Source: Paracrocinitomix mangrovi
GTDB taxonomy: Bacteria; Bacteroidota; Bacteroidia; Flavobacteriales_D; Crocinitomicaceae
Assembly: GCF_019740355.2 (NCBI RefSeq)
Contig: NZ_CP091819.1
Location: 1,178,001 to 1,242,000, forward strand
DNA length: 64,000 nucleotides
Reading direction: 5' to 3'
The notes under the pieces are model-generated. The model searched no databases. It saw only the letters and a program-made list of their open reading frames with translations, and was not told the origin of the DNA. Shown here in pieces: positions 8,981 to 17,211 of the stretch (within the stretch, counting starts at the first letter, position 1; every line of letters begins with the position of its first letter). The translations under genes and the position numbers were made by a program.

Positions 8981-10956
8981 TACTCCACCTTTTTTCCAAA
9001 GAATTCTACAACTGCAATTAATCCTCCAATTCCCAGAATAAAAGCCAAAATTGGTGGCATACCTAAAGCTGTAGAAAGTGTTCCTAATACAACGGAAACA
9101 CCTCCAACAGTAAGGGCATAAGGAATCTGAGTTCGAACGTGATCAATATGGTTACACCCACTGGCCAAAGAAGATAAAATGGTTGTATCAGATATCGGCG
9201 AACAATGATCTCCTAAAACTGCTCCTGCCAGCACAGCACTTACCGTATTATAAAAAATTGGCAATGCATCTGCGTCACCTAACTCACCCGAACTTATTAC
9301 CCAAGCTGCAGGCAAAATTAAAGGATATACCAATGCCATTGTCGACCATGAAGACCCGGTTGAAAAGGCTACAACAGCTGCTAAAATAAACGTCAAGGCC
9401 GGAATCAACCAATAAGCAATATCAGCTGCTTTCATTACACGGTACAAAAATTCTGCTGTATGCATTTCTTCTGTTACCATGGCCAAAGCCCAGGCCAAAA
9501 CCAAGATAAGTAATGCAGGAACCATTGTCTTAAATCCGGCAATAGTTGTGTCCACTGTTTTTTGTAAAGTCAAAATCTTTTGTCCAATAGTCAACATCAT
9601 GGCAGCAAATAAAGATGCCAAAGAAGCCCAAAGCAATGCAACATAAGAATCGGCTTCACCAATTAAAGTTCCTAATTTTCTAGTAAAAGAATCAATAGAA
9701 GGATCAATTACATGCATATTACCCCAAATCTCACTCCAGCTTCCTACTGCAGCACTTTCATCAATAGATGAGATTGTAGACTGTAAAGAATCAAAACCTG
9801 TAATCACAAGTCCAATTAAAGTTCCGAATACTATAATAACTACCGGAATCACTGCATTAAAAGCACGATATCTAATCCCTTCTACAGGTGCAACATCTTC
9901 CAATTCTGTTAAATCTCCGGTATTTTCTTCAGGATTAATAGTCTCACCTGCTCTGGCTCTTTTTTCTGCTTTGTACATTGAACCAAAATCTCTTTTTCTG
10001 TAAACCAAGTAGAAAATGAAGAACAATGTTAAAATTGGATAAAATGAATAAGCCAAACTATTCAAGAAGATGGAGTATACACCTTCTGAAATTTGTGTCC
10101 CATCACTGTTAATGTTATCTAATCCTTTACCGATATATCCTAACTCAGCCCCAATCCAGGTAGTTACAAATGCTATAGCAGAAACCGGTGCAGCAGTAGA
10201 ATCAACAATGTAAGCCAGTTTCTCTCTGGATACTTTTAATTTATCTGTAATTGGTCGCATGGTATTTCCAACTACCAACGTATTGGCATAATCATCAAAA
10301 AAGATGGCTATTCCTAAAAACCAGGTAGCCAATTGTCCATTTCGTGCATTGTTGGCGAATCGGGCAATAGAATTCACGATTCCTTGCATTCCACCATTCT
10401 TTGAAATAAGGGCTACAATACCACCAATTATTGTTGAGAACAGTATAACTGAGAGGTGTCCGGTATCGTGCATTGCACCAATTAAATAAGTTTCTATGAT
10501 CTTGAAAAAACCGGTAAAAATCCCAATAAATCCTTCGGCATAAAATCCTAAAATAGCTCCACCAATAAAAATTCCGGATACCAATGAGAATACAACTTCC
10601 TTAAAAATTAGTGCCAATAAAATCGCTAACAAAGGAGGAATAATCGACATCCAAAGAGGGATCATTGAAGGCTTATTGTTTGATACAACAACTTCGTATC
10701 CCTCAATATTTATATCACCATCTTTATTGAAATAGGCTGTAAACCCAGATTCTTCAATATCAACGGTGTCTCTTTTTCCTTCATCATCAGTTCTGACATA
10801 AAAAGCCGGAAGCTCGCAAGTAGCTCTGTCTAAAGTAACATCTGTTCCTATGTCATCAAAGGCAATATCAGGAACTGTAACGTACAAGGTATCTCTTGAA
10901 AACCCGCTAAAGTTCAGGATTAAGAATGTAAATATGACAACTGCTCTTTTTAGCAT
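8980..10956 (-). CDS. nhaC: NhaC-family Na+/H+ antiporter with N-terminal secreted domain
   Basis: 658 residues. An N-terminal signal or anchor (1-20) leads a ~75-residue extracytoplasmic segment containing one Cys and many acidic residues. About a dozen membrane helices follow (first: LWMSIIPPLLAILLALIF). NhaC signatures include FFDDYANTLVVGNTMRPI, DSTAAPVSAIAFVTTWIGAELGY, FSTGSSWSTMALVYPL and GDHCSPISDTTILSS. Function: sodium (or related substrate) export in exchange for protons at the inner membrane. Longer than ordinary NhaC proteins (~450-550) because of the front domain and an acidic cytosolic loop (~330-350). The -7 element ends four bases before the ATG, so the mRNA may be leaderless. 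Confidence 0.88.
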   Translation of the reverse strand: MLKRAVVIFTFLILNFSGFSRDTLYVTVPDIAFDDIGTDVTLDRATCELPAFYVRTDDEGKRDTVDIEESGFTAYFNKDGDINIEGYEVVVSNNKPSMIPLWMSIIPPLLAILLALIFKEVVFSLVSGIFIGGAILGFYAEGFIGIFTGFFKIIETYLIGAMHDTGHLSVILFSTIIGGIVALISKNGGMQGIVNSIARFANNARNGQLATWFLGIAIFFDDYANTLVVGNTMRPITDKLKVSREKLAYIVDSTAAPVSAIAFVTTWIGAELGYIGKGLDNINSDGTQISEGVYSIFLNSLAYSFYPILTLFFIFYLVYRKRDFGSMYKAEKRARAGETINPEENTGDLTELEDVAPVEGIRYRAFNAVIPVVIIVFGTLIGLVITGFDSLQSTISSIDESAAVGSWSEIWGNMHVIDPSIDSFTRKLGTLIGEADSYVALLWASLASLFAAMMLTIGQKILTLQKTVDTTIAGFKTMVPALLILVLAWALAMVTEEMHTAEFLYRVMKAADIAYWLIPALTFILAAVVAFSTGSSWSTMALVYPLILPAAWVISSGELGDADALPIFYNTVSAVLAGAVLGDHCSPISDTTILSSLASGCNHIDHVRTQIPYALTVGGVSVVLGTLSTALGMPPILAFILGIGGLIAVVEFFGKKVE

Positions 10957-10960
10957 TGTT

Positions 10961-10968
10961 CAAATTTA
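10961..10968 (-). promoter_or_regulatory. -7 element TAAATTTG, leaderless nhaC promoter
   Basis: Perfect TAnnTTTG on the minus strand, separated from the nhaC ATG by exactly four bases. A TTG (10991-10993, complement) about 22 bases upstream is a possible -33 element. The expected transcript begins at or within one or two bases of the start codon. Confidence 0.6.
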
Positions 10969-11012
10969 CGTATTTGTTGTTGGATTGTTTCAAGCATTAA
11001 GACACAATACAA

Positions 11013-11621
11013 TTAATGTCCCGCACTAAAAGCCGGCAAGAATATATTATTGATTGAATCTTTCATTTCAGGCTTCACGAAATGATTGTTAATCTCTTCT
11101 ACATCTACCGGCTCATATTTATGACCGTCCCATTCATGTCTAATAGCCACCATACCAACATCCGGATCTTTATATCCGATCAACAATTCACTGTGACCAT
11201 GCTCTGTAGTTCTCATTTCAATCATCCAACCTAAATATTGATTGGCTAATTTATATTCGTTATTGACGTTTTCTACAATGATAATTTGAGGAGTTGGTGC
11301 ACCATACAATCCTTGACGCATTTCAACTATGAATCCTCCTTTATAATCCTGTAAAGGTTTATGATCAAAAACTCTAAAATATTCGTAAGTACAGGGCGCT
11401 AATTTACTTGTATCTGAAGTGGTACACATCTGCAATTTCTCCATGATATCAATACAAACCGGATCTAATTGAGGACGAACGGTGTCTATCAATATCACCT
11501 CTCTTACAAAAGGTTTTGGTTCTTCAAATTGAACTTTGTCAGTATTATCTTGATTTTCAGAATCTCCGCCACAAGCAACTAAAAATGCTGCTAGAAAGAA
11601 AAAGAATGTGTATTTAATCAT
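11013..11621 (-). CDS. Hypothetical lipoprotein
   Basis: 202 residues with an SPII signal (lipobox FLVAC, Cys17) followed by an acidic linker (GGDSENQDNTDK). The body has Cys residues in PVCIDIMEKLQMCTTSDTS and APCTYEYF, a W-containing segment (LGWMIEMRTTEHGHSELLIGY) and a final charged stretch. No family recognised. It follows the GIN-domain gene with a one-base TAATG overlap and ends the pyrD operon, 56 bases before the nhaC start. Probably an envelope protein; function unknown. Confidence 0.65.
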   Translation of the reverse strand: MIKYTFFFFLAAFLVACGGDSENQDNTDKVQFEEPKPFVREVILIDTVRPQLDPVCIDIMEKLQMCTTSDTSKLAPCTYEYFRVFDHKPLQDYKGGFIVEMRQGLYGAPTPQIIIVENVNNEYKLANQYLGWMIEMRTTEHGHSELLIGYKDPDVGMVAIRHEWDGHKYEPVDVEEINNHFVKPEMKDSINNIFLPAFSAGH

Positions 11622-12316
11622 TAAGATTTAAATTTTTTGATCTCTCCTCCAGTAGTTTTTTCTTTAAAATTAGCTTCATCACCATCATAGATGTATTTGA
11701 TCACACCAGCGATAGTAACTTTAAGATCCATTTTTTCTTTTGCCCAGCAAGAAATTTCACCTCCAGAAGAAATTTTTGCAACTACTTCTTTAGCTTCTAA
11801 TGCTTTAGCTGTGATAAATCCACCGGTAGCAACTTTTAAATTAACGTAATCAGCTTTACCTCTTAATTTGATATTACCATTTCCTGTTGCTGCAATTGAT
11901 GCGTTCACGGTTTTGCAGTCTAACTCTGCAGAAATAATACCGTCAGTTGAACAGTTTAACTCAATTTCATTTCCAGTCAAAACATTTTCTACTTGAATCC
12001 AAGATCCTCCTTTAGCATCTATAGTAGAAAGTTCATTATACGTTACATAAATCTCCAACTCCAATTTTTTGAAAAGCGTCTTTTTGATATCCAAACTCAA
12101 TTTCCCTCCTTTTACTTCCCATACAATTTGATTATCCTCTAACTCTGGCTCGTTATTAATAACCTTAATGTGGTTTTTATCTCCCTTCTTTAAAAAAAGT
12201 TTAAAATTTCCGTTTGATTCTACCGAAGTAAAGTCTGATAAATCTTCTTCTTTTTCTCCTGCGAAAGAGATGTTAATACATAAAACTAAGGCTAATAAAG
12301 TGTATAAATTTTTCAT
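11621..12316 (-). CDS. GIN-domain (DUF2807) secreted protein
   Basis: 231 residues, signal peptide MKNLYTLLALVLCINISFAG. The rest is a repetitive right-handed beta structure with glycine-asparagine turns (VESNGNFKLFLKKG, IAATGNGNIKLRG, VATGGFITA, ISSGGEIS), the standard head GIN domain pattern. Family knowledge: these were called putative auto-transporter adhesins, but function is unknown. It starts ten bases after the HMG-CoA lyase gene and overlaps the lipoprotein gene by one base. Confidence 0.82.
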   Translation of the reverse strand: MKNLYTLLALVLCINISFAGEKEEDLSDFTSVESNGNFKLFLKKGDKNHIKVINNEPELEDNQIVWEVKGGKLSLDIKKTLFKKLELEIYVTYNELSTIDAKGGSWIQVENVLTGNEIELNCSTDGIISAELDCKTVNASIAATGNGNIKLRGKADYVNLKVATGGFITAKALEAKEVVAKISSGGEISCWAKEKMDLKVTIAGVIKYIYDGDEANFKEKTTGGEIKKFKS

Positions 12317-12325
12317 AGTGTTTAA

Positions 12326-13180
12326 TTAGTTTGGAAATACATTTTTTGCCATTTCCATTGATAAATTGAATTCATTTGAATCAATATTCGTTCCAATATT
12401 ATTTTGATTAAAATAAGACAACATGATTTCAGTTGGCATATTCCCTGTTAGATCATCTTTAGCCATTGGACATCCGCCAAAACCTTTGATTGCTCCATCA
12501 AATCTTCTACAACCTGCTTCATAGGCCGCAGAAACTTTTTCCATAACAGAATTTGGAGTACTGTGTAGATGCGCTCCTATTTCAGCATTAGGAAGCTCTT
12601 TCATCAATTCGGTAAACATTTTTGTGATGTTGTCTCTGTTAGAAACACCAATTGTGTCACCCAATGCCAAAATCTCAACTCCTAAATTTTTGTGCAATCT
12701 AGATCCCCAATAAGCTGCAATTTCAGTTTCCCAAGGATCTCCGTAAGGATTACCAAAAGCCATTGAAAGATATACAACCAGTTTTTTATTGTTCTGAACA
12801 CACAATTCTTGAATGCCCTCTACTCTTGCAAAAGACTCTTCAATTGATGAGTTGGTGTTTCTTTTTTGAAAAGTTTCAGAAATTGAAAAAGGGAATCCCA
12901 GATAATCTATCTCTTCAAATTGACAAGCATCCTCGGCCCCTCTTTTATTTGCGACAATTGAAAGTAGTTTTGAATTGGTGTAAGACAGATTTAATTTTGA
13001 TAAAACCTCTGCTGTGTCTCTCATTTGAGGAATAGCTTTAGGAGAAACAAAACTTCCAAAATCTATCGTATCAAAACCGGTTTTAAGCAATTGATTGATA
13101 TACCCGGCTTTCACATCAGTGGGTATAAAATCGTGCAATCCTTGCATTGCATCTCTAGGACATTCAATCAATTTTAACAT
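12326..13180 (-). CDS. Hydroxymethylglutaryl-CoA lyase
   Basis: 284 residues. A HMGL-like TIM barrel of the DRE-TIM class: IECPRDAMQG (metal and substrate Arg-Asp), IDFGSFVSPKAIPQM, ALGDTIG, IGAHLHS (metal His) and FDGAIKGFGGCPMAKD (catalytic-loop Cys). Reaction: HMG-CoA to acetoacetate and acetyl-CoA, the last step of leucine breakdown. Slightly shorter than the mitochondrial enzyme core. Its ATG overlaps the pyrD stop by one base. No other leucine-degradation gene is nearby, so the operon joins unrelated pathways. Confidence 0.85.
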   Translation of the reverse strand: MLKLIECPRDAMQGLHDFIPTDVKAGYINQLLKTGFDTIDFGSFVSPKAIPQMRDTAEVLSKLNLSYTNSKLLSIVANKRGAEDACQFEEIDYLGFPFSISETFQKRNTNSSIEESFARVEGIQELCVQNNKKLVVYLSMAFGNPYGDPWETEIAAYWGSRLHKNLGVEILALGDTIGVSNRDNITKMFTELMKELPNAEIGAHLHSTPNSVMEKVSAAYEAGCRRFDGAIKGFGGCPMAKDDLTGNMPTEIMLSYFNQNNIGTNIDSNEFNLSMEMAKNVFPN

Positions 13181-14217
13181 TATCGATTTCGGTTGATAAT
13201 TGCTTTATTAATCTTTTTTACCAATTTGGGTCCTTCATAAATGAAGCCTGTATATACCTGAACTAAATCAGCTCCTGCATCCAGTTTCTCCATAGCATCA
13301 TGTGCACTGTGAATTCCCCCTACTCCAATAATTGGAAAAGCTTTGTTTGACTTTTCCGCTAAATATCGAATCACATAAGTACTTCGATCTGTCAGTGGTT
13401 TACCACTCAATCCTCCTTTTCCTATTTGCTGGAGCTTGTCAGCTGAAGTTTGAAGATTATCTCTTGTTATAGTTGTATTGGTAGCAATTACACCATCAAT
13501 ACCACTTTTTTCAATCACTTCAATTACTTCATCTAACTGTCCATCATTTAAATCCGGAGCAATTTTAAGCAAGATAGGCTTTGGATTAGAATAAGTAGCA
13601 TTTAATTGCTTTAATTCTGTCAACAAATCCTCCAAAAAGTCCTGATCCTGCAATTTCTTTACATCTCCAATATTTGGACAACTTACATTAACTACAAAAT
13701 AGTCAACATATTCGTGCAGTTGCTTAAAATTAAAAATGTAATCTGCTTTTGCCTGACTGTTATCTGTGGCCGTATTCTTACCAATATTACCACCAATAGT
13801 CAACTTAGTTTTCTTGTTTTTCAATCTTCCGGCAATCACTTCGGCGCCATCATTATTGAAGCCCATTCTGTTGATTATTGCTTGATCTTTTTTAAGTCTG
13901 AACAATCTTGGTTTAGGATTTCCATTTTGTGGTTTAGGGGTAACTGTTCCTATTTCCACGAATCCAAATCCAAAATCTTCTAACTCGTCAAGTAAAAGCG
14001 CATTTTTATCAAACCCTGCGGCAATTCCTACGGGGTTTTTAAATTTTATTCCAAAGAGCTCTTTCTCAAGCGACTTATCATTTACACTGTAGATTAACCT
14101 TCTCCATGCTCCAACTCCGGGTATCTTACGACTTAATTTAATCGATTTGAAGGTAAAATGATGAACTGCTTCAGGATCAAAAAGAAATAAAATGGGTCGT
14201 AAAAAGAGTTTATACAT
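13180..14217 (-). CDS. pyrD: Dihydroorotate dehydrogenase, quinone type (class 2)
   Basis: 345 residues. The N-terminal membrane-associating helices typical of class 2 ([20 protein letters not shown]) precede the FMN-binding barrel ([61 protein letters not shown]). Reaction: dihydroorotate to orotate with ubiquinone or menaquinone as acceptor, in pyrimidine synthesis at the membrane. The active-site loop reads VNVSCPN, with Cys where class 2 enzymes usually have the catalytic Ser. First gene of a four-gene operon with a perfect -7 element upstream. Confidence 0.92.
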   Translation of the reverse strand: MYKLFLRPILFLFDPEAVHHFTFKSIKLSRKIPGVGAWRRLIYSVNDKSLEKELFGIKFKNPVGIAAGFDKNALLLDELEDFGFGFVEIGTVTPKPQNGNPKPRLFRLKKDQAIINRMGFNNDGAEVIAGRLKNKKTKLTIGGNIGKNTATDNSQAKADYIFNFKQLHEYVDYFVVNVSCPNIGDVKKLQDQDFLEDLLTELKQLNATYSNPKPILLKIAPDLNDGQLDEVIEVIEKSGIDGVIATNTTITRDNLQTSADKLQQIGKGGLSGKPLTDRSTYVIRYLAEKSNKAFPIIGVGGIHSAHDAMEKLDAGADLVQVYTGFIYEGPKLVKKINKAIINRNR

Positions 14218-14236
14218 CTAGTCGCATATCTTTCTA

Positions 14237-14244
14237 CAAAAATA
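14237..14244 (-). promoter_or_regulatory. -7 element TATTTTTG of the pyrD operon
   Basis: Perfect TAnnTTTG on the minus strand, 19 bases before the pyrD ATG. A TTTG (14258-14261, complement) lies closer than the usual ~19-base spacing, so the -33 element is uncertain. Confidence 0.5.
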
Positions 14245-14346
14245 ATAGTTCTCTTCACAAATTATGCATACACAATGATTTATTTTTCAACCATGTGTTA
14301 ATTACGTTTAATTTCCTGAAATTCAATAATAAAAGCAATGATAGAA

Positions 14347-15270
14347 CTAGTATCTTGCACGGTAACGCCACTTCACTTTACCACCTTTTCCTTGTGTCAA
14401 GTTTCTGATGATTGAAACGTTGAAAAAGAAGTAAGCATCTTTTTGTTTAGAGTCTCCCCTTTGTTCTCCTGGATTTGTCCAATTTGGAAATGCGCCTAAA
14501 GAAGGGTCTGCATAATCAGGCTCAGTATATCCGTTACCAGCCCAATCATAGTAAACTCCAGATACGTCATCAAGATAATCTGTAAAAGTTTTGGTATAGC
14601 TCAATTCAAAGCTCATTCTCCATACCCTATCCAAACCAAGTTTGAAACCCATTCCGAAAGGAATTCCAATATTGACCAATCCATATTTTTTTGGACCACC
14701 AGGTAAACCCTGACCTTCTGTATTTAATGGACGTAAATTGGTTCCATCTTCAGCTTGAGGGATATAAGCAAAAACAGAGATTCCACTAAACAAATACAAC
14801 AAATCATTTTTGTTTCTATGTCCTTTTAGACCATATATTTTGTTTCTTCTACCGTAATGCTCGTTGTTATAAATAACTAACTCAAGATGTTGAGAAAATT
14901 CAATTAAATGCGTTTTAAAACTAAGATTTCTATTGTGTCTGAACGGCTCTGTTGTCAATTGATCTGAACCTCTTAAAACACCATATTGTAACAAAGATTT
15001 AGTTGCTACCCAAGGTCTCAGACGATATCTATAACCTAAGTGACCTGAAGGACGAGTAGTGACCCACTCAAGATCCATAAATGAATAATCGGTACCGATT
15101 TTATTTAAACCACCTAAATCCCCAAGGAAATTTGTAGCGCCAATACCAAACAACAACTCTTTACGTTGCCCCTTCCAATAATCAGAAGTGGTAAAGTTCG
15201 TATGAGTCTGAGACCATACGCCAGACACTACAGACAATGATATTAAACCAAGTAAGAGTTTCTTCATCAT
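14347..15270 (-). CDS. PorG-like (DUF6089) outer-membrane beta-barrel protein
   Basis: 307 residues, signal peptide ending VWSQ. Features I associate with DUF6089/PorG: ELLFGIGATNFLGDLGG at the mature start, YRYRLRPWVATKSLLQYG, RHNRNLSFKTHLIEFSQHLE, an FSGISVFAYIPQ strand and LNTEGQGLPGG, with a final barrel strand AYFFFNVSIIRN. Family knowledge: PorG is an outer-membrane component linked to the PorK/PorN rings of the T9SS. At 307 residues it is longer than the usual PorG (~230-280). It lies 123 bases downstream of a protein with a GldM-like domain, in the same direction. A TATTTTCG element about 28 bases upstream suggests its own promoter. Confidence 0.72.
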   Translation of the reverse strand: MMKKLLLGLISLSVVSGVWSQTHTNFTTSDYWKGQRKELLFGIGATNFLGDLGGLNKIGTDYSFMDLEWVTTRPSGHLGYRYRLRPWVATKSLLQYGVLRGSDQLTTEPFRHNRNLSFKTHLIEFSQHLELVIYNNEHYGRRNKIYGLKGHRNKNDLLYLFSGISVFAYIPQAEDGTNLRPLNTEGQGLPGGPKKYGLVNIGIPFGMGFKLGLDRVWRMSFELSYTKTFTDYLDDVSGVYYDWAGNGYTEPDYADPSLGAFPNWTNPGEQRGDSKQKDAYFFFNVSIIRNLTQGKGGKVKWRYRARY

Positions 15271-15393
15271 TTATAAATCACATACCTTCGGCAACGAAAA
15301 TAAGAAATCTATGTTAAAAATAAGCAGTTAATACCTAATTTGTCAAGTATTTTTTGAACAATTCTACTTATTTAACGATTTAGTAAACCGTTA

Positions 15394-16224
15394 TTAATTT
15401 AACAAAACATACCTCAAAGGGTTCAGTCTAACAACATCTCCTTCTTTGGTTTGTCCATCAATTTCTTCGAAAAATATAGTTTCTCCTGCTCCAATTTTTT
15501 CAATCGCCTCCTTCATTTCTTCATTCAATTGATTGCTTTCTTCTTTGTAGTGAACTTCTCCTCCAAGACCATCTATCACATGTAATTCAAAATGAATAAT
15601 GTTGATATCAGACTGTGTCGTTAAACCTTTGTTATCCATTAACTCTTCTTTTGAGATATAACCATTTAGTTTACCGCTAATCCTTGGCCACACATCAGTA
15701 TAATTAGTTGCTGTTTTAGCTTCTTCATGTTTTACCTCATGTGCTTCGATTTTCTCTACATCAATTTCCTCTACAGTTTCATCTGTTGACTCAATTTGAT
15801 CCTGGATTTTTTGGTTTTCTAAAGTATTAGTTTTATCATCTATATCTTCTGTTGTTGAGTTGTTAATTGAAATAATTTGTTTAGTGGACTGGTCATTTTC
15901 AACTTGCGCTAAATTTTCCAGATTTTCTGATACATCATTAAAAGCTATCAATTGTGGTTGGCTACTTGTTACCTCTACTTCCGGAGGTGCTTCGGTGTTT
16001 AAAACCGATTGATCCGCAAGTTGCTCTTCCCCGCTAAATGCTATCACTCCTCCAACGATTATTGAAACTGATGCTAAACCTGTGGTGCCGATAAACCAGG
16101 ACGATTTGTAAAAAGGCTTGGTCATCACTGCGTGGTTTTTTAACAAGCCATTAAAATCTTTATGAGCTTGTATGGATTTGGAATCGACTGGTGGTCTGTC
16201 CAAATTAATCTTTACGTTTTTCAT
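15394..16224 (-). CDS. Single-pass membrane protein with GldM-like C-terminal domain; candidate anti-sigma partner
   Basis: 276 residues. A ~40-residue basic cytoplasmic head (INLDRPPVDSKSIQAHKDF) is followed by one membrane helix (about 43-66), a long acidic linker (about 70-175, rich in Glu, Asp, Thr and Gln), and a compact C-terminal domain (about 182-276). That domain follows the pattern I know from the last domain of GldM/PorM: GKLNGYISKEELMDNKGL, HFELHVID, SNQLNEEMKEAIEKIGAGE, IFFEEIDG and VRLNPLRYVL. It sits after an ECF sigma gene, so the head may sequester sigma while the periplasmic end senses an envelope or T9SS state (inference). No classical RskA or zinc-finger anti-sigma motif is seen. 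Confidence 0.6.
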   Translation of the reverse strand: MKNVKINLDRPPVDSKSIQAHKDFNGLLKNHAVMTKPFYKSSWFIGTTGLASVSIIVGGVIAFSGEEQLADQSVLNTEAPPEVEVTSSQPQLIAFNDVSENLENLAQVENDQSTKQIISINNSTTEDIDDKTNTLENQKIQDQIESTDETVEEIDVEKIEAHEVKHEEAKTATNYTDVWPRISGKLNGYISKEELMDNKGLTTQSDINIIHFELHVIDGLGGEVHYKEESNQLNEEMKEAIEKIGAGETIFFEEIDGQTKEGDVVRLNPLRYVLLN

Positions 16225-16361
16225 TAGTAAATGTTTAATTCCTACTTACCGGGAGACATTTTCTTCGATAAATAAAATAACTGGCCCAGTAAGAACTACT
16301 TATTTTATTCATGTTGATTACTTCTCCTCTATTCATTATCTTATTAGCTGTAAAGCTTTAT

Positions 16362-16389
16362 TGCCTCGGCCACCGGAGCAACCGAGGCA
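16362..16389. other. Perfect 8-bp inverted repeat downstream of the sigma gene
   Basis: TGCCTCGG (16362-16369) pairs perfectly with CCGAGGCA (16382-16389) around a 12-base loop, seven bases after the stop of the ECF sigma gene. On the plus strand it is followed by ATTATTATTATTT, but no plus-strand gene precedes it. On the minus (sigma) strand it is followed by AATAAAGC with no U run. It could be an imperfect attenuator or a 3'-end stabiliser between sigma and its membrane partner. Confidence 0.5.
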
Positions 16390-16395
16390 TTATTA

Positions 16396-16968
16396 TTATT
16401 TAATCTTTTCAAAAATCTTTCTCATTTTCTTAACCACTCTATGAGATTTCACTTTTGCATTATTTTCAGTGAGATCTAATATATCTCCAATTTCACGGAA
16501 TGATCTTTTCTCAAAAAATCTTAATTCGACCATCTGAATTTCTTCTTCATTTAGTTTTTCGATAACCTTTAAAAGCTTTGCACGGTTTTCTAAGGTTTTA
16601 TCTTCATCCCATTCCTCAATCATTTCAAAGAGATGCATACTTTCAACATTAACTGTTCTACTCGCTTTTTTATCTCTAAAAGATTGATACAGTTCAGATT
16701 TTGCGATTCTATACAACCATGAAGCGAATGGCACACCACGATATTCATATTTATGAATGTTGTTTAGCGCTTTTAAAAACACCTGACTGGTTACATCATA
16801 TGCGGTGTCTTTGTCATCCATTCTTTGGTAGATATACCTAAAAATCTGTTCGTAATATTTGTTGTAAAGTGGCTCAAACCCCTTGGGATCCTCCTTCGCG
16901 TACTTTACCCACCTAAGCTCCTCCTGGAGCTTATCCTCTGTGTGATGATAAATAGGGTTGACTGGCAT
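16396..16968 (-). CDS. ECF-type RNA polymerase sigma factor
   Basis: 190 residues. Region 2 (EPLYNKYYEQIFRYIYQRM, DKDTAYDVTSQVFLKAL, FASWLYRIAKSELYQSFRDKK) and region 4 (IEKLNEEEIQMVELRFFEKRSFREIGDILDLTENNAKVKSHRVVKKMR) are complete and no C-terminal extension is present. Function: directs RNA polymerase to a stimulus-specific regulon. The gene 172 bases downstream encodes a single-pass membrane protein, the usual sigma/regulator layout in Bacteroidota. Divergent from sanA across a 243-base intergenic region with no clear TAnnTTTG, so its promoter may be of another class, possibly its own. Confidence 0.88.
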   Translation of the reverse strand: MPVNPIYHHTEDKLQEELRWVKYAKEDPKGFEPLYNKYYEQIFRYIYQRMDDKDTAYDVTSQVFLKALNNIHKYEYRGVPFASWLYRIAKSELYQSFRDKKASRTVNVESMHLFEMIEEWDEDKTLENRAKLLKVIEKLNEEEIQMVELRFFEKRSFREIGDILDLTENNAKVKSHRVVKKMRKIFEKIK

Positions 16969-17211
16969 AATTCTCTGTTTGGTTTTATTTCCTTTGCAAT
17001 TGTTATAATTCTGAATTGCCGGTTGGTTACAAATTATTTTCTATCTGTTATTGTAAAGCAATTTCTTTGCCATAATCATTGAACGAAGATAAAATCTATC
17101 TATTGTGTAGACTATACACGAATAATATTTCAAGAATAGCGGAAAAAAATTGGTTTTAATTGCACTAATAAGTTACAACAATAAAATCAAAATAAAAAAT
17201 CAAATTGCCGC

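Noticed and set aside
16172-16444. Plus-strand open frame spanning the sigma-partner intergenic region
   Set aside because: It overlaps the start of the membrane protein and the end of the sigma gene, with no promoter or recognisable product.
17105-17119. GTGTA-GACTA-TACAC inverted repeat between sigma and sanA
   Set aside because: Only five base pairs per arm and no second copy found in the window; too weak for an operator call.
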